Assembly (NCBI GenBank): GCA_030323885.1
Contig: CM059192.1
Span: 62,923,593 to 62,987,592 of the forward strand
From: Branchipolynoe longqiensis
Taxonomy: Eukaryota; Annelida; Polychaeta; Phyllodocida; Polynoidae
Length of the DNA stretch: 64,000 nucleotides
Reading direction: 5' to 3'
Numbering within the stretch: position 1 is the first letter of the stretch; each line of letters opens with the position of its first letter. Below, piece after piece: positions 48,001 to 60,000 of the stretch. Below the pieces are notes generated by a model that ran no database searches, had not been told where the DNA came from, and saw nothing but the letters and a program-made list of their open reading frames with translations. Made by a program: the position numbers and the translations under genes.

Positions 48001-51000
48001 GTGTGGGTGTTCATGGTACATTAGTTGATAAAGAAGGGGCACTTTCCGTAGTTGGGTGTGCGGGTGTGGGTGTTCATGGTAAATTAGTTGTTAAAGAGGG
48101 GCACTTTCCGTAGTTGGATGTGGGGGGGTGGGTGCATGTTCATGGTACATTAGTTGATAAAGAAGGGGCACTTTCCGTAGTTGGGGTGTGCGGGTGTGGG
48201 TGTTCATGGTACATTAGTTGATAAAGAAGGGGCACTTTCCGTAGTTGGGGTGTGGGGTGTGGGTGTTCATGGTACATTAGTTGATAAAGAAGGGGCACTT
48301 TCCGTAGTTGGGGTGTGCGGGTGTGGGTGTTCATGGTACATTAGTTGATAAAGAAGGGGCACTTTCCGTAGTTGGGGTGTGCGGGTGTGGGTGTTCATGG
48401 TACATTAGGTGATAAAGAAGGGGCACTTTCTGTAGTTGGGGGGTGAGGGTGTGGGTGTTCATGGTACATTAGGTGATAAAGAAGGGGCACTTTCCGTAGT
48501 TGGGGTGTGCGGGTGTGGGTGTTCATGGTACATTAGTTGATAAAGAAGGGGCACTTTCAATGTTCATTGCACTGTCCTATCAATGCCGAGTGGCAGGTCA
48601 GGTAGTGACAAGTGGGCCTCTGTCTTTACGTCTTTGCTTTCGCTTGGCTGAGGATCGACACGGCGACATCGTCACATGGGAAGTGGACGCTTTGCCAAAT
48701 TGACCAGTGTTTGTTTTGGTTACAAATATATATTTAACTATGGTTTTTTTCACCATTATGGTTATGAGATGCACCTATCACGGGTTAATGTTAAACTAGA
48801 TGAAGGCGTACTGATCTGAGTCTAGTTTGATATAAATCAGCAACAGACAAATCGTGTAACTTTGATGGTGGGAAGACCTGCTTATTTATTTATTTATTTA
48901 TTTATGTATTTATTACACCACCCTAGTATTATGTTTATCAGTTAGAAATACCACACGTGTGATAGTTTCCTTTGAATTGAATATTTCACGTGAAAGTAAC
49001 AGGGCTCTCTCTAATGCATGTATTGTTATTGTTCCTTGTGCGAACTCTTTTGCCAGAGATTATGTTCACGTGCACGCGCAGTGGATACAAGCTATGGAAG
49101 CCCCTGTTCGAAACCACCAAGTTTGTCTATATTGGCATCCAGTTGATGAACTAGGAGAGAACACACACAAACCAAGATGGCAACCACTCGATGTTCTCTT
49201 TTAGACTTGAAGTGGATTATTCTACATGATTTAATCAATTCTTCACTCCACAATTAGTGGGCGGGCTATGATAGATAACTATTTGAACAATACATGTAGC
49301 ATATTAGGTTGCAAAGTGATGTGTTTATGTCCATAACCCAGCCTGCTGACACTTTGCCTATTGGGTCGTTTAGCAGCCCCGTCATGGAGACAGGGCTGCG
49401 GGCGTGTAACTAAGCGTACCCTGGCACCGGGGCACGTCGCAGTCCTCACGTTCCACGGCCGGGTCGGTTGTGTAGCACCACATGGCTCTCCTGACGATGT
49501 GGGGACTGCGGCAGTAGTTCTCCGCCAGCGACCGGTTCTTCTCCGGGAAGTCTTCGTCAAATAGCTCAAACATGTGTGGGTACTGCGCGTCCCACCTGAA
49601 CAATAGACGGACACAATCCAATCAGCCCCTGTATACCTGCCATGTATACATGCATGTTGTGTTATCAGCCCCTGTACACCTGCCATATATATATGCAGGC
49701 TCCGTTATCAGCCTCTGTACACCTGCCATATATACATGCAGGCTGTGATATAAGCCTCTGTACACCTGCCGTATATACATGTAGGCTGTGTTATCAGCCT
49801 CTGTACACCTGCCATATATACATGCAGGCTGTGTTATCAGCCTCTGTACACCTGCCATATATACATGCAGGCTGTGTTATCAGCCTCTGTACACCTGCCA
49901 TATATACACGCAGGCTGTGTTATCAGCCCCTATACACTTGCATATATACATCCAGGCTGCATTATCAGCCCCTATACACCTGTCATATATACATGCAGGC
50001 TGTGTTATCAGCCTCTGTACACCTGCCATATATACATGCAGGCTGTGTTATCAGCCTCTGTACACCTGCCATATATACACGCAGGCTGTATTATCAGCCC
50101 CTGTACACCTGCCATATATACATGCAGGCTGTGTTATCAGCCTCTGAACACCTGCCATATATACATGCAGGCTGCATTATCAGCCTCTGTACACCTCCCA
50201 AATATACATGCAAGCTGTGTTATCAGCCTCTGTACACCTGCCATATATACATGCAGGCTGTGTTATCAGCCCCTATACACTTGCATATATACATCCAGGC
50301 TGCATTTTCAGCCCCTATACACCTGTCATATATGCATGCAGGCTGTGTTATCAGTCCCTATACACCTGCCATATACACATGCAGGCTGCGTTATCAGCCT
50401 CTGTACACCTGCCATATATACATGCAGGTTGCATTATCAGCCCTTCTACACCTGCCATATATACATTAAGACTGCATTATCAGCCTCTGTACACCTAGCA
50501 TATATACATGCAGGCTGTGTTATCAGTCCCTATACACCCACCTGCCATATATACATCCAGGCTGCGTTATCAGCCCCTGGACACCTGCCATGTATACGTG
50601 CAGGCTGCGTTGTCAGTCCCTATACACCCACCTGCCATATATACATCCAGGCTGCGTTATCAGCCCCTGGACACCTGCCATGTATACATGCAGGCTGCGT
50701 TGTCAGTCAATGGGGCATTTGGGAGGCATTGTTTTTGGAAAATATCTTCAGAAGAATGCACGTGTCAGTGCTGAAGAAACTGGTCTTCAACTGGCAGTCA
50801 TGGACACAAATTATTTGAATGATGAATAGACAAGTGAAATAAGAATACATTGACTGATGGCGAATGATGTACTGACCTAATATGTAGTGAACTACTTTGA
50901 TTGATGACGGTGCTGTATAAGTGAGTAGTCGGCCACATAACTGGTTGCCCCATGTTGGTGCAAGTTGTCAGTTAGATAAAAGATTCACCGCTGTGTTCAG

Positions 51001-54000
51001 CTGGCAAAAATATCCATCACAGTGGATGGCCTCTCCTACATTTCCTACCATATGCTGATTAAAATCCATAAGCCACAATCCATTGTATCCATTTCCCCTC
51101 AATATATATTCTCCACAGTGTTCAAATCACATAATATCAGGCTCAGTGACACAAAATCAATTTGCAGTGATAAGAGTTCATGAAAAAAACCTGCCATGTT
51201 TGAATGAACTGTTTGAACAACCTGACTACCCTCAGCCAATCAAAATGTACCACCTGACTACATCAGCAAATCAAAATGTACCACCTGACTACCCTCAGTC
51301 AATCAAAATGTACCACCTGACTACATCAGCAAATCAAAATGACCTAGACTGGACTCTATCAAAATAGCTGACATGTGAATATGCCCATCCAAATTTTAAA
51401 CTTCACGCAACTATGAATATAATTGACTAAAAAACTCAAAAGGTAAAGGTAAATACATGCAGGTAGATGAAGAATATATTTAGCTTCTTTGATTGTGGAA
51501 TTAGGGTCTCATTTCATTTCCCCATTTTTTGCCAGCTTTTATATAGGGTTGGTTTTCACCCCTATACTGTATTACGGGGTGAATCTTTTATCTAATCGTC
51601 AGTTAGTTGTATTGGTTAGATTCAAATGTTCTGGAATGTGGTGCATAGATGGAGAAATGTGCGTAGCAGTGCAGCAGTTGTTGGGAGTGCATGTGCAGTG
51701 GGTTAGAGTTCAGGCAGTTTGGATGCACATAGCAGGGTAAGGGGGAAGTAGATGGTTCCGATGTTGGTGGGGAGATGCAGGGGGCGCGCAAGGGGCCGTG
51801 GGGGCATGGAGGGGATGAGCTCATCGACTGGTGAACTACTAGACATAATACAGTCGTATCTGTCTTCAGCGACTCTTGTGACCGACAAACCCTTGTCATT
51901 TACAAACAGTGTTCAATGTACACAGTTAATTTGAGAGATATTTTCAGTTGAAAACCTGGCAATTTTTGTTGTTGTACATTCGTTGATTAAGCAGGGTAAA
52001 TTTCAATCACATACGATTGGTCTTCCTCATTCCACTGCCCCTTGACCTATCCTAATAACGCTGAGCCCCAGGCTAGCTATCGACAAGTATCAATTGTTAA
52101 GTCATTAGCTAGGTAGCAACAAGTATACATTTTTAAGTAATGCATGTTGGCATGCACATCGAAATGCTGGAGCTCATAGTCATCAACAGTGACAGGTTCT
52201 ATTGACTTAACATTCCTTTCTGTACAGTACGACATGCTTAATGAGTGTTAATTCGCACGTGGAGGGTCAATGCGGGAAAGGGCATGAACAGTGCTTGATA
52301 GGGAGAGAATGGAAGTGTAATATCTGCCTAGTATTATGATGCTTAAAGAAACGTCATACACAGTATACGTAGGTAACGAGCAGGTTGGTGGCCAAGGACA
52401 GGAGTTCATGGCATGCTTATATTCATAAAGGCACAACACAGTTTGAAACTGATTGTATGTCTCAAGCTAAACAAAAGCATCAGCAGAGAAAAGATCATCT
52501 TCATCCACTAGACTCTGACAGCAGCTACACACACATGTCCAATGTGCCACCACACATTTCGAGCACAAATTGGACTTATCAGTCATGGATGAGTTCGTAA
52601 CAAATAATGAATTGATGTCATAGTCGCCACCGATGGACAACCAAGAAGAAGAAGTGGGTATTACACGGAGCGTACCATCAGAAGCGACAAAGTAACTTGG
52701 TAGCACGGGTGTTAGGTTGCAGCGCATATGTGTATAAGATGTGTACTCAGTCAATTTCATGAGTAGCTGTGTACCTTTGACACGTGCGTCCTGATTTGGT
52801 CTTGGACAGCAGACCTTTGTATGTGGTGCCCAGTGTTGCATTATGGAAGCAGAGGTCTGCTCCTGAGAACAGGGAAATGCATTAATAATGGAGTCACAAA
52901 CCTGAATAGAAAGCTCATATATACACTTGAGGCTGGGTATCAACTGTCAGCCTCCCCCCCCCCCCTGCAACCCATAAGCAGGGCTGGGAACAGATGCTTC
53001 GCTTCGCGTCAGTTATGTCTACTTCTGTTGATGTAATAAAGACTACTGCTATCTTTAGCTAGTTTTTTCTGTTGTTTTCTTGAATATTTATGCGACCTAT
53101 CATGGATATTTTCACATTAGACAGTTGGTTGATGTAAAGCCTGAGCCTACACTTTTGCCGACCCAAGGGATTTTTAACCTACCACACCAGATATACATGG
53201 AATGAGAGCAACTGGCCTTTGATGACGCTGTAAGTTATACACAGCGGTGGAAATCCAAATTGGCAGAGGTGATCTGTGTTCCCTGCATTTATAGCAACAT
53301 GGGGAATTTAACCACCAAACGTCAGATTAGGAGTCTGAGCTAGAGACAAGTCAGACACGCTAACCACTCCTGCACAGAGAACATAGCCAGTATCACAAGT
53401 GTCGCGTGGAGGTGATAGCATTTGTCCCCTTTGGAATTTTTCAAATGGATTATGTCCATAAGTCGCTTAATGCTCGTGATTACATACATACAGGCAATAT
53501 GCAATCTAGAGCAGGTTTCGAACCCATACCTCTGCCATTCCTGGGCTAGCGTCCTAACCATTAGACTATTGAGGCTCCCAAATGCAATCACCCTATCCAG
53601 GCCTACATGTCTATGTGGCTCCTTGTCTGAGCTGGTGAGAGGTTAGTGCAGCCTACTACACAAGTGCCGTCCTGATATGACCTTAGATGTTGCTAGGACG
53701 TCAAACAACAAGACAACAACAAACAAACTACAGAAGTATCAATGTAGTTAACAAATAGTTAGAAATTCATAAACCAATGAGCATTTCAGAAAATTTGTTT
53801 GGTTAAAATTGTTTAAATTGATACCTACAAACAAATTGATACCTACAAACAAATTATCCCAAAACCCACGTTGCCTGATAGTGAATTTGAAACCCTTTGC
53901 CCATACTTACTGATTTGTCCGGGGACATTAGACCGAATACATCACACAAGGCTGTTCTCAGTAGCCCTAAATTGCAATGCAGTTAATATTACTAGAATTT

Positions 54001-57000
54001 GAAATTTTGCTAATGACACATATTTTTAAAGCACATAGATTAGAATGGCCTGACAAAAGAAATCAGGAAAATATGTTATGAATTTTTCGGACTTTATTGG
54101 TGGTCTGTGCAAAATCCAAAATGGTCGCAAACTCTGACCATATCCCGAAAAATCCGGAATTCCGCATAAATCCGGCAGATTCTCATTTATAAAACATGTT
54201 ACAATTAAGTGACCAGGTCTTTGAGGCCATTGCCTTTGCCTATGTCCTTACTTGACGTAAGGAACACCAAGAAGTTGCCAGATGCCTTCGGGAAGGGGGA
54301 GCCCCTTCGCACCCATCTGTTGTGCTTGTCACCGGTGGATTTACTTGTGTAGCCACACTTGTAGTCGTAGTCGAACGAGCAGGACACGTGGCGAACCTCC
54401 GGCGCACCCTCTGTTCAGCAGAAACAGTACATGCGCGATATAGCGAATGGTAGACAGGAAGTGTGAACACTTATTTGTCTCTCTTTTTTTTTTGTACATT
54501 AGTTGTCCCAAGCAGGGGAAATCCCAGTCGACTGGTCTTCCCCACTCCACTGCTGGTCGATAGAAAGCCTGAGCTTACACTTTTACCGACCCAAGGGATT
54601 TTTAACCTCCCATACCACATAGACATGGTATGAGAGCAACCGGCCTTTGATGACGCTGTAAGTTATACACAGCGGTGGAAATCCAAATTGGCAGAGCTGG
54701 GGGCATGGGGAATCGAACCGCCAACCCTCAGATTAGGAGTCTGACCTAGAAAAAAGTCAGACACAGAGAACGCTGTATGTCACTTTTAGGTCACAGAACT
54801 ACATAGGCCCGAAGCACCTTGTGACAAGGCATTTATGCACACCGTGTAGCATATGTAGTTACTATGTTGTGGCTACTCCTACTACCCTGCAGCCGGACAC
54901 CTATTATCCCTGGCAACATTAATGATAACAACATCCACAATTACTGAGAAATCTGCGTGCTACTGGTTCGTTATGTCATGCACCACAAACAGTTATTCTT
55001 GTGTACTTCTTCCTATTAACATACAGCTAAACTTATAGCTTATATGATTATACTTATATGGTTATACTGACATGATTATACTCTACTTCTTCCTATTAAC
55101 ATACAGCTAAACTAATAGCTTATATGATTATACTTATATGGTTATACTTACATGATTATACTGTACTTTTTCCTAGTAACATGCCGCTAAACGTATAGCT
55201 TATATGATTATACTTATATGGTTATACTTAAATGATTATACTCTACTTCCTCCTATTAAAATACAACTAAATGCACAGCTTATATGATTATACTTATATG
55301 GTTATACTTACATGAGTATAATGTACTTATTCCTATTAACATACAGCTAAACTTATAGCTTATGTGATTATATTTATTTATATATATTGTGTGTGTGTGT
55401 GATGAATTTATTCACCTTGCTCATAACGGTTAAGGGTGTTAACACTTGTTTTCACTGATGGGCAGCACTAGTCCAATTCGATCCACATCTTTTGAATTTA
55501 GTTTAAGTAATAATTTTAGTTTACTTGCTTCTTGTTTATGGATTATATGATTATACTTACATGATTATACTGTACTTCCTACTATTAACATAACACTAAA
55601 CGCTTAGCTTATATGATTGTACTTATATGGCTATACCTATGTGATTATACTCATATGATTTTACAGTATGATTGAACTTATATGATTATAGGCATATGTA
55701 TATATATTAATGATTATACTTATATAAATATATACTTATATGATTATACTCATACGGTTATACGGTTATACTTATATCATTATACTGTACTCCCTCGTAA
55801 TAACATATAAACCTACAGCTAAGCTTATAGCTTCTCTGATTATACTTATATGGTTACACTTATATGATTATCAGCTGGTTATACTCATAAGTCATATGAT
55901 CATACTTGTATGCCTATACTTATACGAGCTTACTTATATGATTATGCTGATGTGATTATAATGACATGATTATACTTGAAAAAGAAAAGAAAAGAAAAGA
56001 AATTATGATGTGTTTATGACTGTTGGGTTCAGTGAGAAGTAGCTTTCTGCTGTCAACATAATAAGGTGGATCAGAAGTCACTCACTGCACAGGTTCACTT
56101 TGCAGTCTTGCCAGGCGGAGTTAGGCAGGCGGGTGTAGCAGTAAGGGCTACCCCAGTCGGGGTTACGGCAGTAGGCGCCAGCAGCCTCAACCGACGTGTC
56201 CGGCAACGCACTGTTCACCCTGGTAACCAAGGAAACCAAGCAATCAACGCATGCATCTCACCCCCCACACACACCTGCCACACACGTGTGTTAAAATTTG
56301 GGGCGTGCAGGTGAGGGCTACATCAGCACCGAAGTGATACAATCAGGAAGCATTACCAATGGCATTGTACGATGGAAATATTAGCCCAAACGCGAATCCA
56401 AAGAAATTAGATCAACATTGAAAGGTTAATTTGTTGTATATTCCCATATTTCTATTCATCGCTTCATAACCATTTCTTCACAAGAAAAGTGGAATTAGTG
56501 AGAATTAAAATTAGCTTCACATAAAACTCTTATTTTAATACACTTTTAGAATTACGGAGTTTTGCGCCTGAAGTCTTCATATCAAAGTTTCAACGGTCGG
56601 TCAGTCTTGTGTCACCGTATTAGCTAGATAAAGGATTCACCCTGAACCTGTAGTAGCCTACTGCGAGTACAGGGTGAATCTGTTATCTACGTATTAACAT
56701 GCATGGAAAGGCAAAGGCAAGCCTTACATATCAACTTATAATCATCTCTCTTTTTGTGTGTGTTTATCTCTGAATTTGTCCTTTTGTAAGGGCTGCAGTC
56801 CGAAATAAATAATTTAATTAAATTATCTTTTCCATGTATATTTCGCATGGATTGTGACACATTTGCTATGAGTATGCCTCATTTGACCAAACTGTGCATT
56901 TGGCCAAATATAATGAAATAAACAAACTTACGGCAGAGCAACTTTATCCCAGGGCAGGCAAGCAACACCTGTCTTGGTCTTGTTCTCAAAGCCCATGTAT

Positions 57001-60000
57001 TCGTATTCAAAGGTGTCCATGAAGCAATCTACAAAGGTTCAGACATGCAAATAATTGCACGTTATTTTACAACATGGCTAATTTTCAGAGAGGTAAGGAG
57101 TCGACCAAACAACTACCCGATGCCTATGACGAACTGACACTGGTGGTGCCACCTAGCGTTATTCTCTACATTGAAACGGCCATTGAAACACCCATCCACT
57201 GCCGCCACCTGGCGCTTTTATACGTCATAACCGCCTTCTGGTTGAAACCGTCACTCACCACCTGGCGCTGTTATACTCCTCCAGCATCTGATGTCATAAC
57301 CGCCTTCGGGTTCAAACCGTCACTCACCACCTGGCACTTTTATACACCTCCAGCATCTGATGTCATAACCGCATTCGGGTTCAAACTGTCACTTACCACC
57401 TGGCACTTTTATACTCCTCCAACATCTGATGTCATAACCGCCTTCGGGTTGAAACCGTCACTCACCACATGGCGCTTTCTTACTCCTCCAGCATCTGATG
57501 TCATAACCGCCTTCGGGTTCAAACCGTCACTCACCACCTGGCGCTTTTATACTCCTCCAGCATTTGATGTCATAACCGCCTTTGGGTTCAAACTGTCACT
57601 CACCACCTGCACACAAAGCCACGAGGTGAAACCATCGTGCAATGTTTGATGCCACCACCGACAACTAGACGAATATACGCAACACGGAGGGTTTAAACGT
57701 GAATAATTCTGGACTTTGACCGTCAAATTTAACTCTGATTTGACTTGTACTTGAGAGAGAAATAAAAGCACTGTTATACCCTGCTAGTCTTGCTGTGAAT
57801 TACATCTTATTTCAGGATGGCACATTGTGTGCATTGCTACAGAGCATCACAGCTAGACACACTTAGTCAATATAATAGCTACAGCAAGGGGTGCTAATTT
57901 GAATTCATTATATGATCCTGCGTGAGTCAATCTATTCTGCACAATGCTTTGGCACTGAAAAGTGATCAGGTCAGATCAATGTTGAATTAAAAAGACAAAT
58001 ATCTTACTCTGTAGATTACCTTATCTGCAACTTCTTTCTGTGTACAGGGTTCATACACATGTGAATTTATGAAATTCAAGCCTATTTCACGGCTTTTCAA
58101 TGCTGTTTTTGATAGGAATTCAAGACTATTTTCATTTGGATTGACACTTTCGGACTAATTTAGATCAGTGGGGACAGTTTAAGGGAATTCAAGCCTTTTC
58201 AAGACGAATTACCGAAAATAGGTCAAATTCTAGGCTTTTCAAGGCCTTGAAATGGGGCATATGCAGTTCAATCAATACCTTTCAAGACTTTCCAGGTCCC
58301 ATACGAACCCTGTGTTTAAATTCATTCTGAATTAATCAATTACAAAATTAATTTCAGAGTATTCCCTAAATGAAACATTTCTTAAAAGACATTCAGTAAA
58401 TGCCACATTTGTTAATTGTTCATGATATGGGTAATTTGCGACAGGCTGGAATGGGTACTCAGCCAACTCTTATGACACTGACACGCCGGCTATCAATTTA
58501 AAACTAAACCAAACAACCCTGCTGCTAACGTTAAATATTGACACCACCAGGCCTTACACATGTACGATACCACCACCTATCCGTTACGTTCACACTAAAT
58601 TACTATACAACTTATGCTGAAACCAGTGGTTTCATTCCTCTGGGCGCTGACGTCACAGCCAGCATTGAACCGCTCACTCACCGCCCAGACAGGAACCTGC
58701 GGAGACCAGCCTGATCACCAATTCTGTCGCCCCTCAACTAACAAACAGGCTACTCAAGCAGTAGGGTTGAGAGTGATGAGTTTGATTACCTATTGTTTGA
58801 TGACATTTGTTATTTTGATTGAATAAATGCAAATTATACCACTTCTGTCTCATCGTTAATTTTAAAGTTTCTTTAATAATTTAGAAGTCTTCTACAAATA
58901 GTAAGGGGGTTTAATCATATAATTGTTCACTTTGTTCCACAAGCACCATTTTTGGATCAGGGGGCGATATTGGCATCACCTACTTTTTTTTTTAGGGAAT
59001 CAAGATGGCCATCACGAGAGTCAGGCATTGCAATAACTTGAGAGCTAAAAGTAGTAGAACCATAAATGACACCACTTTTCAGGGGCTTTTGAGTATCGGG
59101 AATCCATTTCTGGTGTTATTTTGCCGATTCTAGGTAAGTGCATGGTGTTAGTCTCATATTTGAAAAATGTTTGGTTCACATTATGACTATTTCAAACCAG
59201 AAATCTATTTAGGCAGGAATGTACGGTAACAATATCTTGAGGCAAAGCATACAGAAAAACATGTATATTATGTTATCCTATTGATGATTAACATGATCTT
59301 ACTATATATTATACTGTAGGATTCAATACTAAAAAATGCATGTCATATAATGAAAATCTAGGCAAATATCACCATTCTAAGTAACTCTTCAATTATGTAC
59401 CAGTGGAAAAGTAATCCCATTCAAAGACATGAATAATACTTTGTTCAAGAAAAAACAATAACATGTCATTTCATAGAAGACATAAAACAACGATCTTTTG
59501 TATCTTCACATTCACATAGAATGTTTAAATGAATCGTTGAAATTGTTTTAAAATGATTGATATAAATAGCTTGTGTTTGCAAATGAAATAAGAATACAAT
59601 GATGTTTTATGGGCTCACTCAACTTGTATAATCAGAGAATGTCATCCAACAACAGAAGCATTCATCTACTATTCTCTAGCCATCAATTTCAGTGCTGTTC
59701 CCTGATTTGCATCTATGTCATATTGTTTAAGCAGCCATCCCTGCACTTGCACAGAGCCATGCAAGGAAGGCCGGCCCTGTAGTATTTACAATTTCCTCTG
59801 CATGCTTTGGCGCATCCACAGTGCAGGACGATAGAGCAATTCTTACTTGTGTCAGCCAGGGTTGTCCAGAAAGGAAGCCATTGCTTGCTGCATTGATCTG
59901 TTCCCATCCCCATTTATCAAATACAGGGATCACCTGGTGACAAGCGGTTGACTGCTTCCAGATGAAATTAGCTTGAAGCAAGGATCTCTTGACATGTTGC

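Noticed and set aside
49642..50818. long Cys/Tyr-rich plus-strand proteins
   Set aside because: They are frames through the 43-bp minisatellite; three frames are open at once, which shows low complexity rather than coding.
52467..52943. 158-codon minus-strand gene
   Set aside because: No recognisable domain, not flanked by usable splice sites, and overlaps no conserved pattern; kept as unannotated intron.
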